This document shows, piece by piece, positions 44,328-52,149 of a DNA stretch of 64,000 nucleotides; within the stretch, counting starts at the first letter, position 1, and every line of letters starts with the position of its first letter. Source of the DNA: an uncultured Lewinella sp. (lineage in GTDB: Bacteria; Bacteroidota; Bacteroidia; Chitinophagales; Saprospiraceae); assembly GCA_913057725.1 (NCBI GenBank), contig CAJXOS010000011.1, positions 1 through 64,000 of the forward strand. The letters are read 5' to 3'. Position numbers and translations under genes: made by a program. Under the pieces are notes generated by a model. That model ran no database searches, was not told where the DNA came from, and saw only the letters and a program-made list of their open reading frames with translations.

Positions 44328-45266
44328 ATGAACAAACTGCAGCTCAGTCTGGGTACTACGGGCCTGGCGATCCTTCTCGTACTATTTGGTGCAATCGGCT
44401 ACAGCAGCAAGGCTATATTCATCAAATTGGCCTACCGTTACGGAGCAGATAGTGTGTCGCTAGTCGCCCTGCGGATGGCTTTCTCACTGCCTTTTTTCTT
44501 ATTAGCGGCCTGGTACAGTAACCGCAAAAAAAGCGCAAACGACCTTCAACTTACCCCTCGCCGCTGGGGGCATCTTATTATTCTGGGAGTAATGGGGTAT
44601 TACGTCGCCAGCCTTTGCGACTTCTGGTCCCTGCAATACCTGACGGCGAGTTTGGCGCGGCTCATTCTCTTTACCTATCCCACCTTAGTCCTGCTTATTT
44701 CTGCCATCTTCCTGGGTAGGAAAATCAGTTGGGTAGAGGTAGGAGCCGTTCTATTATCCTATATCGGTATTGCTTTGGCCTTTTCGCAAAGCCTCGAGAT
44801 TAGTGAAAACGATCAATTTTGGCGAGGAGTATCCTTGTCTTTCGGTAGTGCATTGGCCTTTGCTATCTACTTGATTGGTAGTGGTGAGTATTTGCCCAAA
44901 ATGGGGACGCTGCGCTACAATTCGCTTACCATGAGTATCGCTTGCCTCGCGATACTCATCCACCACGGTATTCAATATCAGTGGGCATTGTTTGATTTTC
45001 CAGCACCCGTCTACTGGTACTGCTTGGGTATGGCGTTTGCGGCAACCGTTTTCCCTAGCTTCATGGTAGCGGAAGGGATTAGGCGATTAGGTGCAGGCCC
45101 GGCATCCATTATCAGTAGTATTGGACCGATTTCTACCATTATGCTCGCCGCGGTCTTTCTGGGTGAAACCTTTGGCACTTGGCAATGGGTTGGCGCAGTA
45201 TTGGTGATCGGAGGTGTCTTCTTGCTGTCATGGTGGAAACGTAGGCAGGAAGGATCTGAACAATAG
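44328..45266 (+). CDS. EamA/DMT-family transporter
   Basis: 312 residues from the ATG at 44328 (MNKLQLSLGT). The frame is open back to 44253, but that stretch covers the terminator and promoter and is rejected. Ten transmembrane helices in two EamA repeats are visible (LFGAIGYSSKAIFIKLAYR, and a second half with IRRLGAGPASIISSIGPIST), as in drug/metabolite transporters of the RhaT/EamA type. Substrate unknown. Ends with a basic tail (WWKRRQEGSEQ). Likely single-gene unit; the following lipoprotein starts 42 bp later. Confidence 0.88.
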   Translation: MNKLQLSLGTTGLAILLVLFGAIGYSSKAIFIKLAYRYGADSVSLVALRMAFSLPFFLLAAWYSNRKKSANDLQLTPRRWGHLIILGVMGYYVASLCDFWSLQYLTASLARLILFTYPTLVLLISAIFLGRKISWVEVGAVLLSYIGIALAFSQSLEISENDQFWRGVSLSFGSALAFAIYLIGSGEYLPKMGTLRYNSLTMSIACLAILIHHGIQYQWALFDFPAPVYWYCLGMAFAATVFPSFMVAEGIRRLGAGPASIISSIGPISTIMLAAVFLGETFGTWQWVGAVLVIGGVFLLSWWKRRQEGSEQ

Positions 45267-45308
45267 TGGTATCTTGGTATTAAAAGAGCAGCCATTCTGC
45301 AGTAGCTT

Positions 45309-45992
45309 ATGAAAACGTTCCAATATTCTTCTCTTCTTTTGCTCGTCTTCACGCTTGCTTCCTGTACAGAACCCATTGTACGGGATGAGCCAGCTACTGG
45401 CAATGAGATCGTTAGCCTCGGCTTCTATGGTCTTTCTGATGCCTCCCTCAACTTCAGCCCTTATTTTGAGAAGAGCACCCTCATTTTTATTGATGAAGCT
45501 GGTACAGAATACGAATGGCGAATGCTGCAACCCATCGTGAACGATGCATTCAGCTTCCAACGCACTTTCCCGAATCCTGTGCGAGCCGGCTTTGTTGACT
45601 ATAAGTATGCCGGTGAACGTACCGTTTTCGACTTCACCTCTATTGATCTCGGTGCCAAATTAGAGATCAGCTTGGAACCCGACTTCTGCAGTGATCCTCG
45701 TTTAAACGACGATATCCCTCCTATTAATCACCTGAACATTCGTGGCGTAGGATTCAATGATGGAGATGTCGCTATTACAGCGCCAGTCCTTTCTATTGCT
45801 ACCGATAATAATGAACCCTGTAGAGGGCGCAGCTTAGGTGATGTACAGCTCGGCGATCGCTTGTTCATGAATGTAACGAGTGATAGAATGGATTTGGGAG
45901 ATCGCTTCCTGGAACTATACTACACCCCCGACGAGGGCCTCGTCGGTATCCGCACTACCTACATGTTCTTGACTTTAAAGGAAGCTTTTTAG
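45309..45992 (+). CDS. Lipoprotein of unknown function
   Basis: 227 residues. A signal with a lipobox (TLASC, Cys19) suggests lipid anchoring in the outer membrane or periplasm. The mature part is beta-rich and acidic, with a repeated FDFTS / LEISLE strand pattern, two later cysteines (FCSDPR and EPCRGR), and no known motif. No family recognised. It ends 8 bp before the stop of a convergent DUF2490 gene. Confidence 0.7.
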   Translation: MKTFQYSSLLLLVFTLASCTEPIVRDEPATGNEIVSLGFYGLSDASLNFSPYFEKSTLIFIDEAGTEYEWRMLQPIVNDAFSFQRTFPNPVRAGFVDYKYAGERTVFDFTSIDLGAKLEISLEPDFCSDPRLNDDIPPINHLNIRGVGFNDGDVAITAPVLSIATDNNEPCRGRSLGDVQLGDRLFMNVTSDRMDLGDRFLELYYTPDEGLVGIRTTYMFLTLKEAF

Positions 45993-46000
45993 CAATCGCC

Positions 46001-46696
46001 TTAAATACTATGATGCAAGCTAAACTGCAATTGGCCTTTTTGCCAATTAGCGGTAGTCTGCTTCATCCATCCAAACTGCGTCCGCAAGTTATCTCTGAGG
46101 CAGTATCCTAAACCAAGATAGGTCCGGTTTCGGTCAAACAACTGTACCTGGCGGCCATCACCAATATCCGTTTGGTCATTGATAAATATTTCATTGTACA
46201 GCGCCAAATAGATGGTATTCTTAACCAGCTTGGTGTTATTGAAAGGTACGTTTAAGAAGAGGTTATAGCGGTATCGCGTGCGGGTATCTTGTCCTTCCAC
46301 CCAGCGCTGTTCGAACCGAATTCGGTGGGTCAGTAGAAAGCGGCCGCCTAATTTTTGCGAGAATAATGCTTCCTGATAAATACGGCTCTCGTGGCTGCGA
46401 TCGGTGCTTTCGCCCGGCACACCTGAGGTAATACTTCCGTATCCGAGCGTAAACTTAACCCCTGAATTAGCCGGAGTATAGGTTAGGCCCGTCCGCAGGA
46501 GAATTTGCTCCAGGTCACCCGTTGGCTCCCAAAAGCGAAATTGGTAGTCACCTTGAATACCAAAGCCTTTGTCACCTAAATCAGTACTGGCAAAATACAT
46601 ATACCAGGCTCCTAATTGGTCCTCATCTGGTCCAGATTGAGCGGTGAGTGTGGAGATAGAAAAGAAAAAAACAAGAGCTAGTATTAAGGATCTCAT
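46001..46696 (-). CDS. DUF2490-type outer-membrane beta-barrel protein
   Basis: 231 residues from the ATG at 46696 (MRSLILALVFFFS, a normal signal peptide of about 19 residues); an upstream ATG at 46756 would put 20 residues before the signal and is rejected. The mature part has GAWYMYFASTDLGDKGFGIQ, FRFWEPTGDLEQILLRTGL and RIRFEQRW blocks as in DUF2490 proteins, with alternating strand pattern and a final LQFSLHHSI strand. Probably a small barrel in the outer membrane; function is unknown. Confidence 0.8.
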   Translation of the reverse strand: MRSLILALVFFFSISTLTAQSGPDEDQLGAWYMYFASTDLGDKGFGIQGDYQFRFWEPTGDLEQILLRTGLTYTPANSGVKFTLGYGSITSGVPGESTDRSHESRIYQEALFSQKLGGRFLLTHRIRFEQRWVEGQDTRTRYRYNLFLNVPFNNTKLVKNTIYLALYNEIFINDQTDIGDGRQVQLFDRNRTYLGLGYCLRDNLRTQFGWMKQTTANWQKGQLQFSLHHSI

Positions 46697-46770
46697 ATTG
46701 ATTAATTCAGTCAGAAAGATGGAACAAACACAGGTATAATAACCCAGAAGGACCAAGTATGTTTAGAGGC

Positions 46771-47328
46771 CTACTTAAACTCCTCGGCAAAATAAGCCAG
46801 CAAGCCACAAACCGTGTGTGGATGGCGGAACTGACCAGTCAGGAGCATTTGCTTCACCTCGTCTCGTGGACGTAACTCCCAATGAATATCTTCACCATCG
46901 TCTAATTTCACACCTCCGACTTCATTAAGCCCACTAGCCGCGAAATGATAGATATGCGCTTCCATGAAAACGGGATTGGAGGGGTTGTCTCCAAGTAGGC
47001 GCCACTCTTTTGCGGCAAAGCCTGTTTCTTCGATAAGTTCGCGTGGGGCGGCTTCCTCGGGCTTTTCCCCAGCGTCGATTATTCCACCTGGAAGTTCATA
47101 GATGTAATCGGATAAGCCAAAGCGGTATTGGCGAATCAGCAATATTTCCGCCTTATCGTTCTCAGCAATGATTTGGACAGAATCTCCTCCCTCTAGCAGG
47201 ATCATCTTTTCTTCATGTCCGTTCCGGGGGTTGATCATCCAGTCAAAACGAGCACGAAAAAGTTTGAGGTCAGGACCTTGTTCGGAGCGGCTGCGTTGCC
47301 ACGTTGAAGGAGTGTCAGAATTATTCAT
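46771..47328 (-). CDS. Nudix hydrolase, ADP-ribose pyrophosphatase type
   Basis: 185 residues from the ATG at 47328 (MNNSDTPSTW); an upstream ATG adds 11 unlikely residues. The full Nudix box is at residues 82-104 (GIIDAGEKPEEAAP, then RELIEETGF): Gly82, Glu88, Arg96, Glu97, Glu100, Glu101 and Gly103 are all in place. The preceding LLIRQYRFGLSDYIYELPGG is characteristic of ADP-sugar pyrophosphatases. Cytoplasmic; expected to hydrolyse ADP-ribose or similar nucleotide sugars. It differs from the NudK-type gene at 64-636. Confidence 0.88.
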   Translation of the reverse strand: MNNSDTPSTWQRSRSEQGPDLKLFRARFDWMINPRNGHEEKMILLEGGDSVQIIAENDKAEILLIRQYRFGLSDYIYELPGGIIDAGEKPEEAAPRELIEETGFAAKEWRLLGDNPSNPVFMEAHIYHFAASGLNEVGGVKLDDGEDIHWELRPRDEVKQMLLTGQFRHPHTVCGLLAYFAEEFK

Positions 47329-47432
47329 AGAACAAATATCGAAAGAGTACCGTATAAGCACTCTGATGTAGTACTGGGCTTTACGTGTGACTTTTCCACC
47401 TTAGAATTATCTAAAGTAAAAACTTCAAAAGC

Positions 47433-48413
47433 ATGAAACGAATTTTACTCTCACTCCTGGTCATTCTTTCGGCCGCTATTTCTCCTCTTCTTGCCCAATG
47501 CCCGAGCTGCCCGAGTAATGATAATAATTGCGAATCTGATGTCAATTGTTGTCTCGTAGAACTAAATGGCAGCAGCATGAACGATTGCATAACATCTGGT
47601 GCTACCATAATTAGAGTTACTGTAACCTCTACAATAGGAAGTGGCCAGAGTCTAGCTGGACGCTCTCTATGTATTCAAGGTGCTGTCGTCAATATTGACC
47701 CAAGTACTACTGTAGATGACGCTACTTGTATTGAAGCAAACGGAAATAATGGGGTATCGGTCACTGTAGGGGGAACTACGTATGATTTTAGCGCAAATGA
47801 CGGTACACTGGATATGTTGAACGCCGCCTTTGGCGCATTGGGTAGTGGAAGCACCATTGGTACAGTAGCCGCATCCCTTCCTGTAGAATTAAAGGCCTTT
47901 TCTGTAAGTCTGAAAGATGACAAGACCAACGAAATCAAGTAGATCACCAGCTCTGAATCTGACAACGACTACTTCCTATTGGAGCATAGTACTGACGGCC
48001 TAGACTTTCGGCCTGTCACCAGAGTATATAGCAATGGCAACAGCAATATCGACCAGCACTACAGCTATGAACATCAAATCTTCACTCCTGGTGAACATAT
48101 ATATCGCCTATGGCAATACGACTTGGATGGCACCTATACCAACCTCGGCTTAACTAGCCTTAAGCGGGAAGGCACATTTGCGACTACCCTCTTCCCTAAT
48201 CCGGTCATAAAAGGACAATTCTTTCAATTACTTGGTCCATCGGCGAATCAAGATCAATTGCAGTGTACTTTGCACAACCTGATCGGCCAGAGCTGGTTAC
48301 TTGAACGAACAGACGACCAGTACAGCTTACCGAACAATTTACCAAGTGGCATGTACTTAGTTCGGCTGGCAAACGGTAGCAATATCACTACACTACCACT
48401 ACAAGTTCAATAA
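47433..48413 (+). pseudogene. T9SS cargo gene with in-frame TAG (copy 1 of tandem pair)
   Basis: One reading frame from 47433 to 48413, interrupted only by TAG at 47940-47942. The N-terminal part (169 residues) has a signal peptide (…LLAQ) and a Cys-rich domain (QCPSCPSNDNNC, NCCLVE, ATCIEANGNNGVSVTVGG); the part after the stop is the linker and a type IX secretion C-terminal sorting domain (LFPNPV, LHNLIGQSWLL, LPSGMYLVRL). In the neighbouring paralogue the aligned position is Trp (TGG), so this is a single-base nonsense change. Without readthrough the product would be exported by Sec but lack its T9SS signal. Could be recent decay, a sequencing error or suppressible. Confidence 0.85.
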
Positions 48414-48441
48414 TAGCGTTTCAACGCTCCAAATTACTTGG

Positions 48442-48478
48442 AAAAGCCCGCCTGCGTTAAAAACGCAGGCGGGCTTTT
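48442..48478 (+). terminator. Strong terminator between the two T9SS cargo copies
   Basis: A 17-bp stem (left arm 48442-48458, loop AAA, right arm 48462-48478) with a U-rich end; GC-rich core GCCCGCCTGCG. Confidence 0.9.
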
Positions 48479-48548
48479 TATTTAAAACCGGATACTCAGC
48501 AAAAAACACCCTTTAACCTCCAAAAAGCACCTTTAAACAGTTTTAATG

Positions 48549-48556
48549 TATCTTTG
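48549..48556 (+). promoter_or_regulatory. -7 box upstream of T9SS cargo copy 2
   Basis: TATCTTTG matches the Bacteroidota -7 element, about 138 bp before the ATG at 48694. The -33 element is unclear, and the leader would be long. It indicates that copy 2 has its own transcript. Confidence 0.45.
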
Positions 48557-48693
48557 TAAACAATTCCCCCTTAGAGTAATTCCCCCGCGCCCTAATTACA
48601 GACCTACCGCTGCTTTTTTAGAATCAAGATCGCGTATTAGCTCTAGTAGTACGCCCAGTATCAGTATTGAACAATAGAAACAAACCTCCCAAT

Positions 48694-49685
48694 ATGATGA
48701 CAAAAATTTACCACACTTTTGCATTAGGCTTCATCCTGTGCATTTTACCTAACATATTAGCAGCACAATGCTCTGGCACTTGCCCGAATAATGCTGGCCA
48801 ATGTAATGCTCCTACCTGTTGTATTGTATCTGCAGCTGCTGGTGGCAATAGTATTTCTGAATGTATATCCATGGGAGCTACGACTTTACGTGTCGAAGTA
48901 ACTTCAACTATAAATTCTGGAGATATTAGCGGTGTAAAGTTCTGTCTTGACAATAACGACCTTGTTGTTGGTGAAGATGTGATTGTAGACAATACTACCT
49001 GTTTCGAAGCCAATGGCAATAACGGGGTATCCGTTTCGATAGGAGGTACTACCTTCACTTTCAACAATAATGACGGGGGCTCGCTGACTTGAATACAGCG
49101 ATAGCTAACCTGCCTTCAGGTTCAACAATCGGTAGTGTAGCTGCCTCTTTACCTGTAACCCTTCGGTCGTTTTCAGCTAATCTATTGGATGATCGTCGAA
49201 TTATGGTTGAATGGACCACTAGCATAGAATCATTCAACGATTACTTCTTACTGGAGCACAGTAACGATGGGCAGACCTTCAGAATTCTTGAAGCGATTGA
49301 CAGCTATGGTGATAGTGAAACAGAGCAAAAATACACCTACCTCCATCAAACTACAAGTGGAGGGTTCCAGTATTATCGCCTATCACAGTATGATCTTGAT
49401 GGCACCTTTGCTAACCTTGGCCTAATCCAAGTAAAATTAGCAGGTGATGGCCCAACTCCAAGACTCTATCCGAACCCGGTAAACGCAGGCCAAGAGATTC
49501 GTCTATCAGGTTTAGACCCGCTCCAAAACACCAACTGCACCTTATACAATATCACTGGCCAAAGCTGGCTGTTGTATAATATTGGAGATCGGTTTCAGCT
49601 TCCTGCAAATCTTCCTACGGGCAGTTACTTCCTGCGGGTAGTTTCCGGTTCAGAAGCTAGCTCAATTGCTTTGCAAATCCAATAG
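48694..49685 (+). pseudogene. T9SS cargo gene with -1 frameshift at a G5 run (copy 2 of tandem pair)
   Basis: A paralogue of the preceding gene, with the signal peptide (…LAAQ), the Cys-rich domain (QCSGTCPNNAGQC, TCCIVS, TCFEANGNNGVSVSIGG) and, in another frame, the linker and a T9SS sorting domain (LYPNPVNAGQEIRL, LYNITGQSWLL, LPTGSYFLRV). The frames separate at GGGGG (49075-49079). Restoring one G gives DGGLADLNTAIANLPSGSTI, which aligns to DGTLDMLNAAFGALGSGSTI of copy 1. As sequenced, translation stops at TGA 49090-49092. ATG at 48694 is preferred to an upstream TTG. Phase variation, programmed slippage, decay and sequencing error are all open. Confidence 0.85.
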
Positions 49686-49706
49686 ACAAGGCTTCGCTAA
49701 GGCATA

Positions 49707-49745
49707 AAATAGATCCGTCACCCAACACAGGAGGCGGATCTATTT
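49707..49745 (+). terminator. Hairpin after T9SS cargo copy 2
   Basis: An 11-bp stem (AAATAGATCCG at 49707-49717 with CGGATCTATTT at 49735-49745) followed by CTTTTG. Confidence 0.65.
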
Positions 49746-49888
49746 CTTTTGTTAATACCACATTATGAATACTTTAACGCGCTTGTCCACCTTTTGTCCA
49801 CTACCATAAATACGATCCTGGCTTTGTTTTGACGTTCTTGGCTCGAGGTATTTCCCCTACAACCTAGAACCGAACCATCCTTAACGCC

Positions 49889-50608
49889 ATGAGAGTTATT
49901 TCCATCCTTATCCTCGTATTACTTTTTACCTCCCTAAATGCCCAACGCGACCAAGGTGGTCGTTTCGAAGAAGGATTCTTCTGGGGCTTTAAAGCAGGTG
50001 TCACTTCCTCGGTGGTAAACGATCTGCGAACGACATTGATCGCTCCCATTTATCCGGTAGAGACCTACAAAACACAAGACAACAATCGTCTTGGTGGCCT
50101 TGGTGCTTTTTTCATCGACTATCGCCATTCTTCCAAGTCTTACATCGTTGGGCGTTTTGAAATCGGCTACGCCATGCAGGGAGGACTGTTCAATTACACC
50201 GATGTAAATGGCCTGGAATATGAGATCGCTATGAACTACGACTATCTCACCCTGGCTCCACTCATCAAAATCAATGTCCCTCCTGGGATGCCCTACATTA
50301 TTGCAGGCTGCCAGATCGGTGTCAACCTGACTAGCGAAACCTTGAGTTACTCCTCCAACGATGATGCATTCATCGACTTACAGGTGCAAGAAAGTCTGCG
50401 CACCGTCTTGAAGGGGCGAGCCAACACCGCCATTACTGCTGGTCTGGGCATCGAACTTACGCGTTCTGGTTTCTATCTCGAAGGGCGATACACGCATGGC
50501 CTCACGGACGTGGTAGAAACGCAGGCCAATTCATTCCTCTTCATTGAGAATAAAAACACCAGCAATTACTACCAGCTGACTATCGGCATGCCGGTTCCTT
50601 TCCAATAA
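49889..50608 (+). CDS. Outer-membrane beta-barrel protein (PorT/OmpA-barrel-like)
   Basis: 239 residues with a signal peptide (about 17 residues, ending LNAQ) and repeated amphipathic strands typical of small Bacteroidota outer-membrane barrels (GFFWGFKAGVTSS-like start, YIVGRFEIGYAMQGG, AGLGIELTRSGFYLEGRYTHGL, final YYQLTIGMPVPFQ). No transporter or enzyme motif. It precedes the T9SS cargo / RHS pair by 68 bp on the same strand and may belong to that unit; this is inference from position. Confidence 0.8.
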   Translation: MRVISILILVLLFTSLNAQRDQGGRFEEGFFWGFKAGVTSSVVNDLRTTLIAPIYPVETYKTQDNNRLGGLGAFFIDYRHSSKSYIVGRFEIGYAMQGGLFNYTDVNGLEYEIAMNYDYLTLAPLIKINVPPGMPYIIAGCQIGVNLTSETLSYSSNDDAFIDLQVQESLRTVLKGRANTAITAGLGIELTRSGFYLEGRYTHGLTDVVETQANSFLFIENKNTSNYYQLTIGMPVPFQ

Positions 50609-50676
50609 TCCGGCAATACTTTACAACGACTATCTGCCCAGTTTTCAAAGCTCTAAACATCGAATAACTGTTAAGC

Positions 50677-52149
50677 ATGCGATACTTATCAGCACTGTGC
50701 TTCCTTTTCGCCAGTTTCAACCTTGTAGCCCAGGATATCACTCCGGGTGGCGTTGATGGTGTCTGGCAATGGTGGCACCCCTCATCTATAAATTCGGAAA
50801 GCCACGAATGGGTATTGAATAATGAGCGGCTTCCCTATTCCGGTACCGAAAGTCGGTTACTCAATTATTGGCCCAGTCCGAACTGGCAGCAGTTGCCGTT
50901 ACCGGCCCCACTTCAACTACCGGATAACTTCAGCTCCTCTTCTACCTTATTTGTAGTCTATCAACCGCCAGCACTAGGCCGAGAGGAAGTCCTGTGGTCT
51001 TGGCAACAGGGGGATCACCCTCCATTAGTCAGCACCAACAAACGTATGGCTGACCTAAAGGAACGGCGCTATCTCAACTTTTTAGATGATCGCCTTTTCA
51101 CTAGGCTCCAAACTTATCAGCAAGTCATCGCGCCTAACACGGAGGCCGACGCCCAATTGTTTGCCTTTGGTCAACTTACTACTCCGGTATCCATTCCCGC
51201 CCAACAATGGTCGGGATCAATAGCTGAGTTTGTGTTCTTCCCCAGAACCTTGGAGAAGGAAGAGCAACAACGCGTCGAAAGCTATCTGGCGTTGAAGTAC
51301 GGCACCACTATTGGTTTTGCGGGTATTGGCACCGACTACCTAAGCAGCACCAAACAGGTGACATGGGATGCGCAGCAAAACAAAGATTATCATTATCGAG
51401 TATTTGGCTTGGGCAAGGATTCCGGTAGCGGTTGGGAGCAAAGCCGCACTGCTTCGGCGGAGGCCAATGAACTATTGGAAATAAGCCTAAAAGAAAGCCC
51501 AGCCCAGAATGGACTACGCGGCACTTCCCTACCGGATCAACATTTCTTCCTGCTTGGCGACAACAATGGCCTATTGGAATGGGACAACCATCCTGATGAA
51601 GCAGACTGGGAAATCCTGGGCCGAGAATGGAAGGCGCAAGTTACGGGATCATTTGCCACCCAATCTATGGAATTGCAACTTGATCTAGGTCGCTGGCTTG
51701 GTCCTCAGACAGACGCATACGAATACCGGCTGATTGCCAGTACCGCAGAGCATGACTTTTCCCTAGCGGAAGGCATGACCTTCCCCATGGAGTCATTGAC
51801 CAAAGGTCGCTTTGGGCAATTCGTGGAGATCACCTGGCCAGATAATGACCAGTTCTACTTCACCTTTATCCGCCGGCCGAAATTAGAGAGCTCCACCTTG
51901 CAACAAGCATTACGACTCTACCCAAATCCCGTTTCCAGTGATCGCTCCTGGCAGTGGCAACTACGAATGGAGCACAACACCCTACTTACCGTAAGCCTTA
52001 CCAATGCTAAAGGGCAGATGCTCTGGGAGCGACAGTACCCCGCCGACAACTACTTCGCGGCGGAAGAGGCTCCTCTTCCTGCGGGTACTTACTCGCTCAA
52101 CCTACGCGCAGGCACCCACACCTTCACCCAAAAAATCGTCGTACAATGA
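50677..52149 (+). CDS. T9SS-sorted protein of unknown function, coupled to the RHS gene
   Basis: 490 residues: signal peptide (about 18 residues, ending LVAQ), a Trp-rich region (VWQWWHPSS, LNYWPSPNWQQLP), a lectin-like core whose end has RVESYLALKYGTTIG followed by a VTWDAQQNKDYHYRVFGLGKD region, and a T9SS type A sorting domain (LRLYPNPVSS, SLTNAKGQMLWERQ, LPAGTYSLNLRAG). The SYLALKYG block occurs in large Bacteroidota cell-surface proteins. The stop overlaps the RHS gene start by 4 bp (ATGA), so the two are translated together. Function unknown; it may be a surface partner of the RHS protein, which itself has no sorting domain. Confidence 0.85.
   Translation: MRYLSALCFLFASFNLVAQDITPGGVDGVWQWWHPSSINSESHEWVLNNERLPYSGTESRLLNYWPSPNWQQLPLPAPLQLPDNFSSSSTLFVVYQPPALGREEVLWSWQQGDHPPLVSTNKRMADLKERRYLNFLDDRLFTRLQTYQQVIAPNTEADAQLFAFGQLTTPVSIPAQQWSGSIAEFVFFPRTLEKEEQQRVESYLALKYGTTIGFAGIGTDYLSSTKQVTWDAQQNKDYHYRVFGLGKDSGSGWEQSRTASAEANELLEISLKESPAQNGLRGTSLPDQHFFLLGDNNGLLEWDNHPDEADWEILGREWKAQVTGSFATQSMELQLDLGRWLGPQTDAYEYRLIASTAEHDFSLAEGMTFPMESLTKGRFGQFVEITWPDNDQFYFTFIRRPKLESSTLQQALRLYPNPVSSDRSWQWQLRMEHNTLLTVSLTNAKGQMLWERQYPADNYFAAEEAPLPAGTYSLNLRAGTHTFTQKIVVQ

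Noticed and set aside
42191-47942. Alternative genetic code reading TGA or TAG as Trp
   Set aside because: Both cases are single nonsense sites in decayed or disrupted genes; intact genes use TGG for Trp and end properly in TAA, TAG or TGA.
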